DNA of 64,000 bases from positions 458,731-522,730 of the forward strand of contig BCIV01000016.1 in the NCBI GenBank assembly GCA_001600055.1, written 5' to 3'. The position numbers were made by a program, and so were the translations under genes. A model generated the notes under the pieces. That model saw only the letters and a list, made by a program, of their open reading frames with translations. It ran no database searches and had not been told where the DNA came from. This document shows positions 1 to 12,900 of this stretch, piece by piece; position 1 is the stretch's first letter; each line of letters begins with the position of its first letter. The stretch is from Filobasidium wieringae. Lineage: Eukaryota > Basidiomycota > Tremellomycetes > Filobasidiales > Filobasidiaceae.

Positions 1-60
1 ACAACAATCGCTCGCGACTGTGACTAGCTGCATGACCTAAACATCACGACAACCAGAACC

Positions 61-2033
61 ATGCAACCCGCTCAACCGCTTGAATCCAAAACCGTCCCCT
101 TCGACCCGACCCTTCCCTACACCCGCTCCTCCCTTCCCCCGACCTTCCTCCTCGCCCTCCTCGCAGCCCTAATCGGTATCCCTCTCTACCTAGCTCTCAA
201 CGGCGCTTTCTCCAGTACCTCCGATAAACTGGAAGACGGTATCAAGAGCCAAGAACTGGACGACGAGGATTTGTTACAAGACGATGATGAGGATTCCGAA
301 CTGACAAGGGGGATCAGGCGGAAGAAGAGGAAAGCCGATCTGGATGATCCGGAGGCGGGGTTGGAATTCGACGACCTGAAGAGTCTCGGTGGGATGGTCG
401 GGTTGGCCGCCCTGATCGTCTTGGGACTGGCGGTCTTTCCGGAAGAAGTAGAGAGGATGGTTTCCTCGTTCACACCGGGGAATCAGATCGCTTCCTTTGT
501 TGGGATGTTGGGAGGAAATTCTCAGCCGGAGCCTAGGGCCGTGGGACGGAGGGAGGAGACGTATACGGAGAAGACCGTCAGGACGGGGGATGGGCGTAGT
601 TCCGGTTTTAAAGAACATACGGTCAAGGAAGGTCAAGTTCCCCCTATCCATCCGACCTCCGACGAGCCTGTCGCAGGGATATCCGGTGGAGCACAGATAC
701 CGGATCTACTCGGTGGGAGATCCATGATCGACCTGAGTGAGTCCCACATCCACTTGCTCTCCGCGATAAATGACTGATCCTGAACGGACAAACACTACTA
801 GTGATCCTATGTAAAATGGATCCCGATATCTGTACCGACCTCAGTCTTCCATTCGGAACCAAACCTTCCCTTCCAGCGTTCGAACAACCAGCTCAAACCC
901 CCCAATCAGAAACGTTGGAAGAGATCATGCAGGTCTTACCGTCCGATTCTCACCTCTCTGTTCTCCGATCACATCCTCTCCTCCTGATCGATCCGAGCGA
1001 ACGGACGTTGGGATCCTCAGGATGGTTCTTGCTCTCCCTATCCATCTTCCCCATCATCTACGCCTTTGGCGAATTCTCATTCCAGGCGGGTAAGAAACAA
1101 GAGACGGCCAAGATGAAGGATAAGAGACGAGCGATTGAGACACAAGCGATCAAGGATCTTCACGCGTACGAGAACAGCGAGAACGTTTATAGATCCCGAG
1201 CCGAGGTGATGAAGAGGGAACGGAGGGAGATCGAAGCCATCGCCGAATCTAGTCATCCCACTCGACCTTGGAGGGATGCGATGAAGGATAGACCATGGTG
1301 GGCTGGGAAGGAATGGGTTGCCCCGGAAAAACCAACCCACGAGGAACAGGGGAGAGGGGATCGGAAGGTCCCTAAAGGGTTACAACCTGCTGCTGAGAAG
1401 TATTTCCTCGACGAGGAAGGTAAAGGGAAGAAGGATTACGGAACCCGGCATTTCAAATTAGGATGGAACGCTGAGGAATTGGAGAGGAAGGCGGAGAGGT
1501 ATGAAGCGGATAAAGCCCGATTGGCCGCTCGTTGGGGCGACGGCAAGACGTTCAAGGGACCGTATAAAGGTTTCTTCCCCATCTTTGAGGAGCTCGATTC
1601 CAAAGGTCGAGACGCTCCCAAATCCAACAGGGCGATTTTGGAAGCAATGTCCGCTCCCCGCGTGACCGCCAAGATGGCTTCCTCAAAAGCAAGCGAGCTT
1701 CGGAAATTCAGGGAAGAAGGGAAGACGGATAGGAAGACGAAGAAACAGATCATGCCCAAGATGTCGGATACGTGGGAACGCGAGGCAAAGGAAGAAGCGG
1801 CGAAACGCGCGGTCGTGTTGGATGACTTTTGGAACGTCAATCAGAGGACGGAGCAGGAGACGGCACGGAATACTGCAGAGAATGAGAGGAAGCAGGCGGT
1901 GTTTATGACGTATCAGGCTGAACGTGACGACAAGGCGGCACAGCAGAAGGCGCTGGATGAAGCAAATGCTACAAGGCACGGAGCAGCGGCGGCGAACCCT
2001 CAAGTCAAAGACAGGTTTTGGAAGCGCAAGTGA
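61..2033 (+). CDS. unrecognised 635-aa membrane protein, 2 exons
   Basis: I do not recognise this family. Exons 61-736 and 802-2033 are joined across a 65-nt intron (donor GTGAGT at 737, acceptor CTAG at 801). The split codon becomes ATG and the frame continues cleanly. Three hydrophobic segments are visible: about residues 25-50, 107-128 and 297-317. Between the first two lies an acidic stretch rich in D/E followed by KKRK. After the third segment, the last 300 residues are highly charged (K/R/E-rich), with long helical-looking runs and a WWAGKEW motif. This resembles a membrane-anchored protein with a large soluble coiled or helical tail. The start is the first ATG, in an AACC-ATG context, with only 60 nt of upstream sequence in the window. 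A two-gene reading is possible, because each exon is open alone. However, exon 2 lacks its own early ATG and the splice restores frame, so one gene is preferred. Confidence 0.7.
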
Positions 2034-2222
2034 AAACCGGTAACTTTTCTGATTACCATCTCATGCCTTTTGTTTGTGAACGTGTCGAGTCACAACATTC
2101 CATTATTCCTTATCGTACATAGGGGTATATAAATATCGAATCATACAAGCACGTATCGCCCAAAATAGTAAAACTCGTGATATCGTTTCGTTGTTTCGTT
2201 CAAATTTCGTCACATCACTTTC

Positions 2223-5200
2223 CTAAAATGGAATTCCTTGTCGTAGAGGGCTCTTAATCCTCGCTGAGACCGGTGGGTTGGCGACGCCGGCAAGACCAAG
2301 CACGATGGGGAGCAGGCTATTTTGCCGACACACCAACACCAGATCTTTCCCTGTATATAGTTTGTCGTTTGCTGAAGCGGGTCGTGTCGTATTGTCGTTA
2401 TCGTTCGTCGTGGAACCTGTCATCTGAGACTCGTGAGCATCCGCTAGTAAGGAACTTTGGAGTACTTTGAATGCGGTCAAATCCGCCGCCCAACGAGCTT
2501 TTGGTGGTAATCCGCTCTCCAAAGTCATCCATCCTTCAACGCCATGCGATTTGAGAGCTCGAGTGCTTCTGATACGCTCATTAACAGCTTGATGCAGCAT
2601 AGAGTTGGTTTCGTTATCAGGCAATGCAAATTTGTATTCTTGCTGTTGATACGTTCCAGTATGGCAACTAATGTTCATAGTATGTAACCAAGGCTTAGTA
2701 GTTACCAAGACAGTCAGCGCGTAGGGCAAATTTGCATACGCAGCCCTATAGAGATTGATGTCAGTGATTCACACTTGATGCAATCCTCCTTGAATCGCAT
2801 CGACTCACGCATTAGGGCCGACTCTAGAGATGAGAACAGTTTTAGTGCCGGGTCTGGTGCTCATGACCCGGAAGGATTGCAAATTTGAAGAACCGAATTC
2901 CAAGGTAGTCTTGTCAAACTCGAGACCGTTGCCCCGTAATTCTATAGAGACATTGGCATCTACCTGCGGGACTTTCAAGAAGAAAGGTTCACTCCACGAG
3001 TTGGTTTGAATGGCTGACCTGCCGTTCGCAATCGTCAAGACAGCGTCCCGCCTGGATTTGCGCCTTTGGACCGCTGTCATGCTTTGGAACAATCCTAGGT
3101 TTGCGATGGATTCGAAGATAGAGGTCAAGTACTCCAAAGAGACTGTCTTATCGCGGTCCTTTTCGCGAAAGATTCGTACGTAATCCTCCAGTGAAAACCC
3201 GGGACGGGGCGATCCAAATCCGATGACCAAGTCCGGATGGAGGGCGTCGTTGAGCTGCATCAAGGATATCAAGAGTTGCTCCGCTGACTCAGAGTGGAAG
3301 GGTAAATCGCTCGCATTCGCAGCATGCCATTCTTGAGAGACTATTCTGATCATATACTTGCAAGCTACCGCTGTGCAAGGTAATCGGACAGTCATCAAGA
3401 AGAATCTGATAAAGCTATCCAGAGGAATGCGACGAGGCTGAAGCCGGCGTAAGAATTTGCGGAGGACAGCTTCTTGACCCGGTTGACTGAGGTACGATCC
3501 CAACTGGTCCTTGTCTAATTCGGTAGCTTTGAATAGTAGGCTCGCAATATTCATCGGCGTGAGCGGTATCCCGAAGCGGTCTAGGAGTGAAGCTATAGCT
3601 TCACCCCCATTTCGAGAGAAATCTTCCACAAAAGTCAGCATGTAGGGATGCTCGACCACGGAAGCTACATCTGAGCTGTCTTGCGAGTCGACGGCAGCTG
3701 TGGAATTGATATGAAGGTCTTGCAGAGGAACTAAGCTCCTGACTGAGAACATGCTATCCATGTCGAATACCCGAGGATCCTCTCCATGTAGTTCAGCGAC
3801 GATCAATATGTCATCGAAAAGGAACAGATGACGATCCTCCCAGGCCTGTCTCGGATGATAATCAGCGAATAATCGAGCGGAACGAATGCCTCAAACTCAC
3901 CTGCCCATCACCAAGCTGCTTGACTGGAACCGAGGCTACTAACGTGCGAGGAGGATCATCTAGCACATCTGGACGATCTTCGGAATCCATAGCGAGCAGA
4001 GCGTCGAGATATGCGACGACCGATGCTGACCTGCTATACGATGTCCTAGCAGATGGCGACTGGTTCTCTGTCACTGTAGGCGGCGGTATTGTCTGGGGCA
4101 CCAAAAATAAGCGAGCATGGGCGGGCGCTGAAATGGGTGTGACCTGCTCCTCGACCATTGACAGAGCAGGCCTGTTCTGTGAGGGAGTCTGCAGTGCGCT
4201 CGCTTCGTTTCGACCAGCTGTAGTTGCTTCAGTCGGCTTGCGTGGCTTCAGCGTCAGCGGCGCTGTCACATTGTACGGCTCCATTTCCAGGGCAGACGTA
4301 TCGGAAACGGTCGATGTCGTGGGCACGGACCAATTCGATCCCGCATTTTGATCCTGGACCAGGCTGTTCTTTCTCGACGAATTCTGAGACACACTGCCTT
4401 TACGCCGAAGGATGTTCGAAATGGACGGTCTCCTCTTTGTGGCCGTATTAGGCGTGAAGAACGTTTCCGCCAGCCAAGATTTCTTGCCCAAGCTTCGATC
4501 GTCGTGCATGGCGTAGTCCCTCCCGGTTGCCGCGAGATCGTAATAAGATGCCGCAGTCGGATGTTCCGGGCGCACTTCAGAGCCCCTGCTCGAGGATGGG
4601 GATAGAGATGTCTGCAGATTGGCAGCTAGTGTTGGGACAACCGAATCCGATGCCTGTTGTAGCAGCGGGCCATGACTACTCAATGGTACGAACGGGGAAA
4701 GTTTCGAGTCCAAAGCTCGGGGATCGTTCGGGTCGATCTGAGGCAAAGGCGAGACCTGACCGAGAGGCAAGACCACGGAGGGTGCCGTCGACAGAACGCT
4801 CGATTGCATTGAAGCATGAGGACCCGTCGCCGAGTTCAAGTAATCCGACTTGTGAGATTCTCTTCGACTTCCAAGTGTAGGCGTTCGTAACCCAGACCGC
4901 CTAGTATACTCCGAGTTCAAACTGCTCTGCGATACTCTCGAGGGTGAGCCTGGTCGAGAAGCCGAATTCGAATTGACATCGTTTTGATCACCGCTCCGAC
5001 TAGCGCTTCGACTACGATTACGTCGAAAAGTGTCTCGGATCGATTTGACCACGCCTTGGCTTTTAGAAGGATAGTGCTCAGTAGGTATAGGCGAAGCAAG
5101 CGAGTCGCCTAGATCTTGCCAACTGTTCCAAGGATAACGTGTCAGCAGTGGTTTCCCGCTGTGAAAGCCTCGAATCGACTCACGACATTGCGCTCCGAGC

Positions 5201-7510
5201 ACCGGGACTGAAACCATCATCCAGCGGATCCCTCAGATCCACCTCGGTCCCTTCATCCTGATGAAAAGCGGACCCAAGTCTACTATGCGTGGGAGTAAAC
5301 GCTTCACTCCCCTCACGTCGAGTCCTATTGAACCTCGGAGTAGCCATCTCATAATCACTCCCTTCCCTACTTTCCCTGTGACGAGCTTGTCCGCTGGACG
5401 TAGGACTGTAGTACGAATGATCCGTTCGACCTGGAGTTTGAAACCCACCGCTCCCACCCTCGCTTTGAATCTCAGCGGGGAAACTGGACATGCTCATATC
5501 TCTTCTAGCCAAAGGTCCCGTGGCAGTGACGTTCCTAGTAGATCGATTGAGATCCAACATCTCCGGACCTGGACCGAGGATGAAGGGAATCGCGCTCATC
5601 CCGGAGACGATGGACGAAGGGGAATCGCTATCCTTCCCCCTACCTTTCGGATACCGAGAAGGAGTGGTAGCGAACGGAGCTTGAGGGGGGGTCAAGTAAT
5701 CCTCCTCCTCCTCCTCTTCCAGCGAGCCGACCCGTTCGAGATCCATCTCGGGCCGTTCATACCTTTCCTCATTGTATCCAAAACCTATACCTTCCACACG
5801 TTGAACGTCATCTTGAACCTCCTCCGGTAGATCCCGGGATTCATCAGTCTCAAAGCTCTCCCCCTCTTCCCCACTCAAGATCTCCTCCAACGTCGTATCC
5901 CCGACCACCCGGCCGTCCCCCTCTCTTTCCCCTCCATCCCGGTCCCCCTCACCCTCCCGCTCCGTATGATCAAGTCCAGGCCCCGGTGTTCCCCCTCTCC
6001 TCTTCTCACTCCCACTCCGTCTCAAATGAGCTTCATACTCGAACGTATCGGATACCCCCGATCGAGCCGTAGCCCGGGAGACGGACCGGTTCAGATCCGT
6101 CGTGCTCGAGTACAGATGTCCGCTGGGTTGGATCGTCTGGCCGGTAGTGTGAGCGAGGGTGGGGGTGTGGGAATGGGCGGAGAGGAATCCGATATCCCGA
6201 GTTTGTAATGAAGATCCCGGGCGTAGACCTTGTCCTAGGGTTTGATAGGCGGATCTTTGCGAACGATCGAACGGGGAAGCTCGATCTTGTTCTTCCGTCA
6301 AGACATCACGATTCAGGTCTTCAAATTCGTTCAACTCGATAGGTTTCGTCGGGGAATCCAGTTTAGGTTCGATGATTACCATCGGGGCCAGGACGATCGG
6401 TTCATCCTCTTCATCTTCACCTCGGTTCCCCAGAGTAAGATCCGGCTGAAGAATCTCATCATCCCTCCCTCTCTCACGCTCGCTCTCCTCCCTCTCCCTC
6501 ATTTCCTTCCTCTCCCTTGCTCGCTGGGCCAACCCTCCAAGCCCTGGAAGACCCGTCAACCCCTGTCCGGCCCGATTATGATCCTGATTGACCCGATTAC
6601 CCAGTCGTTCCATCATTCTACGACCGATCACGCTGCGTCGTTCTTCCTGAGTGGCGGTTCCTACTGTATTTGATCGACCTAGGATCGGACGGGTGAGTGG
6701 AAGTGGGGTTGGGAGTGGGAGGTTTTGGGGTTGCGATAAAGGAATAGGACTAGGAGTGGGACTGGAGTTGAAAGACAAGGGGAAGGGGGAAGAGGATTGT
6801 GATCGAAACGTATCAAACCCCATCCCACCTAATCTTCTCGCTCCCGTTCGTCGGGTTGGGGAACCCAACATTCCTTGTCCAAAGGAATACAATTCGTCCG
6901 TCGTGTTCTGATCAATGATGACCTCTATTCCTTTTTCCCTGTCGTTGTCGCCATCACCATCACCATCACCATCGTCGTCATCACCATCAACCCCAGTATC
7001 CGCACGCTCCCGATCCCCGTCCCTCCCAAATCCCAATTCACCACTCGCAACCGATCGTTGAGTGTTCAAAGACCCGGCACGACGAAGAGAATGACCCGAT
7101 ACGTCTTCCCCCATGAGTTTCTTCATCGCCATCAATCTCCCTGCAGCAGAATTGGCTCTCTGAAGGTTCCTCAGTTCCGAGAGGGTCGGGAGGGGGGAGG
7201 GGGAAGGTGATGGGCGGGGTGAGACGGAGGGGGAGTTCGTTGTGGACATGGGATGGAGATGAGAGGGGGAGAGACGAGAAGGAGTCGGGGTGGATTCCTT
7301 TGCATCTGTCGGATGGAGGTATGTACCGAGATCTACCGGAGTGTAAGGTGATTGAGAAGGAGGGTTGAGGCGATTCATGAGACCTGTCGTATGTGATTGA
7401 GAGGAATAGAGATGAGGTTGATTCCGAATGGGAGTAGATTGATCATTCAACATGGCGTCTCCTCGTCCAAGGGAAAGAGACATAGGGGGATCCGAATCTG
7501 AGGACGACAT
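2223..7510 (-). CDS. large PH and Sec7-like (Arf GEF-like) protein, 1702 aa, catalytic Glu absent
   Basis: Sec7 domains load GTP on Arf-family GTPases in membrane traffic. Four exons on the minus strand are 7510-5184, 5122-3901, 3845-2809 and 2745-2223, with introns of 61, 55 and 63 nt and all phases closing. Residues 1 to about 1170 are low-complexity, S/P/R/D-rich and probably disordered. A PH-like segment begins near residue 1178 and contains WEDRHLFLFDDILIVAE. A Sec7-like domain follows at about 1261-1430, with recognisable motif 1 (VRLPCTAVACK) and motif 2 (LMQLNDALHPD). In active Sec7 domains motif 1 reads FRLPGEAQ; the exchange glutamate is replaced by Thr near residue 1341. The region after Sec7 (SWSEPFFLKVPQ onward) is probably a second PH-like or family-specific domain. 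The architecture is reminiscent of Syt1/Yel1-type fungal Arf GEFs, but orthology is uncertain. Exon 1 carries trinucleotide repeats coding D/G runs. Confidence 0.8.
6951..6990. repeat. CAC/CAT trinucleotide repeat
   Basis: Imperfect (CACCAT)n run inside exon 1 of the Sec7-like gene. On the coding strand it encodes alternating Asp-Gly repeats within the disordered N-terminal region. Length variation between strains is likely. Confidence 0.85.
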
Positions 7511-8038
7511 GGTTGTCAGAGAGAGATGTTGTGCATGATTGATGGTGTCGCTGTCGCTGTCAAAGTGGTGTGAGCATGCGAAACTGTGGATTGAATGTGA
7601 CGGATTTGCTGTGTGAACTTGCTAATTCGAGAGACGATGGGATCAAAATGATTCAATAATAACGTCAACAAAGGTTTCATTCACACCGAAATCGACAAAG
7701 CTACACGGTTCTTCATACTCATCGCAGCCAGGTCTTTCATGTCATGACTTGTCATGCATACCGCTCATGGCCATTCACATGGTAACCACCCCACCCCACA
7801 CCCTGCGCTCCTGAAGTGACCAGGTAGCCAGGACCTCTTTGGACGTTTCCATCGATCGTTTTCCCGCTTGGCACGCAAAAGCTTATCTCATGTTATTCCG
7901 CGCATACTCAAACGATACAAAAAGACCACAATCACAAATCTTCGTTTCCCGAAATTGAAAGCCCCACACAATCAAAAGACAGACACAGAGAGAGAACCCG
8001 AACAAGACCCAGACTAGTACGCTTCGCCCTCACACGAC
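7511..8038. other. intergenic, tandem minus genes
   Basis: This is the 5' region of the Sec7-like gene and the 3' region of the CENP-B-type gene. I see no ORF with coding character, tRNA or repeat. A purine/A-rich stretch lies near 7915-8000. Confidence 0.6.
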
Positions 8039-9659
8039 TCAAGAGAGCGCCGGATCGACCATATACTCTTCCTCCCTCGCGTCCCCCGAAACGCCTCCCC
8101 CTCCTTCCCCGTTCGCACCGACGTGTTGTTGTTCCCTCTCGAAGACCTCCCTGATCAATCTCTGAGCGACCTCGTCTTCTCCTAGACTAGCCATCCCGTT
8201 TCCCATCCCCACCACCCCGACCCCCATCCCGTTCCCCATCGCCAGGGAGTTCGCCTCGGCATCGATAGCCTCGTGCAACGTGGAAAGACCCTGATGATCC
8301 CCATGCCCGATATCCTCCTCCACATACCCGATCCCCTCGTCCACCCCGTGGTTCTGACGTAGGTGAGATTCCCTCCCATCCTGAATCCCCTGGACCCCGC
8401 CTGGTTGCCCCGCATGTCCGGCAGAAGAAGGATGATGAGGATCGTTCTCGTTCTCGTTCTCCGCCGCGGCGGCGGCGGCGGCTGCCGCAGCACTGACGGC
8501 CAGGTACCCCATCATATCCCTATTATCCCCGTCCATGGCGGTCGTCATGACTTCATCCAACGTGCCGAACCTCGATTGCCCATCCGCCCCGTTCCTCTGC
8601 CCAGCCCCAGCCTCGGCCAAGGTCGAATCGTCCATCTGTCCACTGGATTCGTCCCGTGCGGATTTCCGGGAAGAGAATTCCGATTTGACCAGTTCGAAAT
8701 CGAGTCCATGTCGTTTCTTGAACCCTTCCATCCACGTCGCACTCAACCTCGGGGTTCCCGTGGCGCCATGACGTTCGCAGACTTCTTGGTATTTCCTCTT
8801 GATCAGGTCGGAAGTGATCTTCTCCCCCTGATCTTGCATGTCCAGGACGATCGTCGCCGTCTCTTCGTCCACATCAGGGTTCTTGAGTCTCACTTTGGTA
8901 TGTGATCTACCCGAGTTGCCGAGGTTGGAAGCGTTCGCCAACTGGATCCCCTCGGCATTCTTGATCCACCTGCTCAGACTACTCTGAGTGATGCTCAAGT
9001 CGGGGTACCTCTCTTTCCATTTCGCGACCGTCGCTAACTGTCCCCTCTCACTGGTTATGTGATCCCGGACGATCTCTTCCCGTAAAGCGTTACTGACGTG
9101 TTTGAACGGCGCTCGGGGGTCCGAACGGGGTCGTTTGGATGCGATGAGGATGTGGATGTCTGATTTAGGGGCTCGTCGTTTACGTCGTGTTGATGGGGAT
9201 GCGTGTGGGGTTCCGTCGGGAGTTTCCACACCTGGGAGAGTCGAACGAAGAGTAAAGTCAGATGTCGTGAATAGTACAGGGACAAGAGAGCTGGGACTCA
9301 CGATACTCTTCATCTTCCACCTCAAACTCTGCCTCTCCCTCGGGACCCTCCTCGACCCTGACCTCCAAGACCTTTTCCCACATGGCCAACTGTTCATAAG
9401 TCAACTTCAACCTCCCACCCTCCCCCTTGCTCTGGATCTGTGCGAAAAGGATCTCCACGGTGGACACGATCTCCGCCGTCCGACAGAGTTCCAAGACGTC
9501 CTTCTCATGATCCGTCAACCCTTCTTCCCCACCGGCCTGTTCGACTTTGGCCTGAAGATGATCGTACACCCGTTTATTGGTAGAGTCGTATCGAGCGGCC
9601 AATCCATCCCTTACTTTCTTGATATTGTTGAACGTGGCGGACACATGAGGTGTCGACAT
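8039..9659 (-). CDS. CENP-B-type helix-turn-helix DNA-binding protein, 516 aa
   Basis: Probably a nuclear DNA-binding protein. Exons are 9659-9302 and 9231-8039 with a 70-nt intron, phases consistent. Residues 1-119 are a helical, acidic N-terminal region of unknown function. A basic stretch (TRRKRRAPK) at about 134-142 could be a nuclear signal. Residues about 160-214 resemble the first (Psq-like) HTH of CENP-B and pogo transposases, containing TVAKWKERYPDLSITQSSLS. Residues about 238-300 resemble the second, CENPB-type HTH (ATWMEGFKKRHGLD). No DDE transposase domain follows; the C-terminus is instead low complexity, with a poly-Ala tract, EN repeats and a G/M-rich tail. It is therefore more like a host-domesticated CENP-B or Abp1-type protein than a transposon. 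The start at 9659 is the first ATG of the open frame. Its role could be centromere or heterochromatin binding, or transcription; the sequence does not decide. Confidence 0.8.
8443..8491. repeat. GTTCTC and GCG simple repeats
   Basis: Three copies of CGTTCT followed by a GGC/GCG run inside the HTH gene. On the coding strand they encode a tract of about ten alanines followed by Glu-Asn repeats. Confidence 0.85.
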
Positions 9660-9906
9660 GTTGCTTGAGCCTTTGAGTGAGTGGGAATCGACTGGCGCTG
9701 GAATGAAATTGCATGAATCGAGGAGATCGAAGTGAGTATTCACAAAACGGGAAACTCGATATTCCATGCACGCTCAACCCCGCTCAGACACTCTTCCTTC
9801 CCAAAGTGGTAATAATCACGCGCAGTCATGACACGTCACTTGCGTTGATAACAATCATCATCTACCTAAAGCCTAAGTACAAATCACCTCTCGCTCGTCA
9901 TGCTCG

Positions 9907-12900
9907 TCAATCGGATAGAACACTATCGCTATCCCTGAACGGCGAGTACTCGTAATCCATAGGACGTCTCATAGCGCTCGTAACCCAATCCTCATCCGAA
10001 TCCTCCAAAGCGTAACCCGCTCCTCCCATATAAGCCAATGCGACAGGGAGGAGGATCAGACCGTGTAGCGCTCCAGAGACGATCAGGGCGAGCCACATTC
10101 GGAAATAGTAGACCTGTCAAGTGTGAGGGAATGTCAGATGGTACGATTAGAGCCTATGAAGCTGCGTACAACCGCCTACCTCTAGCAGCCTCGATCGAGT
10201 CAGAGCCAGAACGGAAATCCCGATAAGTTTCGTCATGGTGATCCCGGAGAACACCTATCCCGTAAATCAATAATCAGTCCCCAATCCCCCAACCTCCAGC
10301 TCGATCGTAAACTCACAGCAGGCCCGACATCCCCCAAAGCCTGTATAGCTCTCTCATCCCTCTCCTTTCCCCCCTTCAAGAGATCCCCCCCGATCCCTTG
10401 TCCCGCTCCCATAAACGCCCGCGCGATATGGGAACAAAACTCCACAGCGATTCCGAGACTGATGACCAGGTTGACGAGACTGATGGCGTTTAGGGAGATG
10501 TTCCAGAATCCCATTATCCCCATGACGTTCAAGACCGCACTGAGGCAGACTAGGGTGACTGTTAGACCTGTTCGCCATGAGCCTAGGAGGAGGGTGGTTA
10601 TGCCCATCACCGAGGCTAGAGCGAGGAAAAGGACTTCGATAGTCATCGAGGTGATGTACGCGTACTATGGATTCCAACCCAAGTGAGATCAGTACATCTT
10701 ATGGCAGGACCGATACGAGCCCGTCACCACGACTTACCTGTTCAAAGAACACGTAAAATAAAGAATAAGGGAAAACCTCCACCCCCGTCCTCCCCTGAAT
10801 ATCCCTCGCGACCCTCTTGGCAGCCTCGAGCGCGTTGATGAAATCGTCCTGACTTTTCAAAGGGGTATGGAACGTTCTGAAATGACTAGCCACCACGCTA
10901 GAATTATCTTCCCTCAAGCTCAAGGCCGAGCTGTACGCGGCCTGACCGCCTAGCGGACAAGTGTCGTCCGTAGGTGTGGACAGCCATTGTTGGATGTACC
11001 TCATCACTTCAGGTCCTTCCGGTAGTCCGTCCATGGTGATACTCCATTCCGGTTCCTTATCGGCGAAACAGGGCTTGCATCTTCGTTCGGAATCACGAGG
11101 TCCACAGAAGGTCGAGGGATCATCGATCCTCACTCGACAACACGTGTCTAAAGCCGGATCGGTCCAGTGAAGGAAATCGTCTATCCAAGGAGCAGGTGGG
11201 TTGGAGATGAAAGAGCTCAGAGGTCGTTTACGTTCCGCTTCCAACGAATTGGCGACCGAGAGATCTTGGCAGGTAGTGAATCGACCACAAAGTTCCTGTT
11301 GACCTCGTCTAGACGTCACGTCGACGTTCTTCGTGACAAAGTAAACGGGAGGGCCGACGTCAAGGTACGCATCGAGGGCGTCAAAGTACCCGACAAGGTA
11401 GGAATCGGAAGGTAACGCCAATCGTTGGTCTGTTGCGACTCGTGATCAGTACTCGACTATTTGGGGTACTTCTGATCACACTCACCGAGACCCATAGTGA
11501 TATGCTGGATCCCAACAATAGCAGCAATAAACAATCCACCAAAGGCAGCAACGACCAACTGCTTGACCTCCCTCTTCAACAGGAAAGGAGCGTACACCCT
11601 TCGCATGAAGCGGGTAACGGCAGATTCACCAGAACCGGACGAGGCATTGAGATCTGCTTCGTAGAGACCGATAGGTGGTCGGAGACTGATACAGGGCAGA
11701 CAATCGACGCGGAAGCTCTAGAGGTTCGAAATTCGATCAGCTTTTTACAGAGTGACAGAGCCAACCAGGTGTGACTCACTTCTGCACGTCTCAGATCCAG
11801 AGTCATCGCGCTGACAAAGACGGTCACCTGTAGCATAGCTCCAAGCAACACGCTCCCAGCCGCATAGAGGGCAAAGTTTCGTACGGCAGGCATAGGGACG
11901 AGGGCTCCTAATCCGAACGCCACAATCTCGGTGACGGAACTGAGCATGATGGAAGGTCCCATACGGGCCAACGTCCTCGCGACTCTTTCCTCTGCAGGAA
12001 GATGAGAAGGAGATGGAACGTCCTCATCCAGCGATTCATCAAACGAAGTCGTCTGGGTTCGGGCCGCTTTTGATCCGGGTCCATGCAATGAGTTTTGCCT
12101 GTCCAACTCGTGCACCAAGATAAAGACGTTGTCGACTCCTACTGCCAATGCCAAAAATGGGATGACTTCGGCGATGATGAGAGTCACCCTGACACCCATC
12201 CAGGAGAACAGCCCGACTGATGACGCTACAGCAATGAGGACAATGCAAATTCCGAAGAGTCCCAATAGGAACTTGGATTTCACCGATAAAAGCATGGGCA
12301 GAAGCGAAGCAGCTCGCGACCGCTTCGCCGACGAGCCATTCACAGCCGGTGGAGGTGCCTTTCTGACCTTGATCAGGGTCAAGAAACGCAAAGCCATATC
12401 TCGTAGTCCAGCAAATAGCCCGTTCTCCCCAAAGAACAACTCGGGACTGATACCTCCTCCCAGAGTCAGAGAGACGTACAGGAACATGACGAGATAACTC
12501 AGTACGACGATTCTAACGTCAGTGTTTGTGCTCTTCATGAACAGGAATCAGTGTTGCGTTCTGTCGGAAAGACACTTGATTCGCGCTACTCACCTTGTTA
12601 AGCTCGGCTTCAAGACTGATCTCGGTAGAATACGCGATTTGTACATTGGCTTCATTTCGAGAACGTGCCTGTGTGTTTGAGAGGAATTGTTGTAAAGTCC
12701 GTTCCCATTCTTTAGCCTTTTCGACCTTCTCGGTGTCGAGCGAGTTGTCGACCACATAGGTAATCACCAAACTCTTCGCTTCCATCCAGTTCCCCTTGGC
12801 TCCCCCCAAGATCAACTTGGGATCGATAGGCTGCCCGAATTCCGGCAAACATTCCGCTGGAGAAGCAGCACAGCCTTCTATTCTAGCTTGCCAGCCGTAT

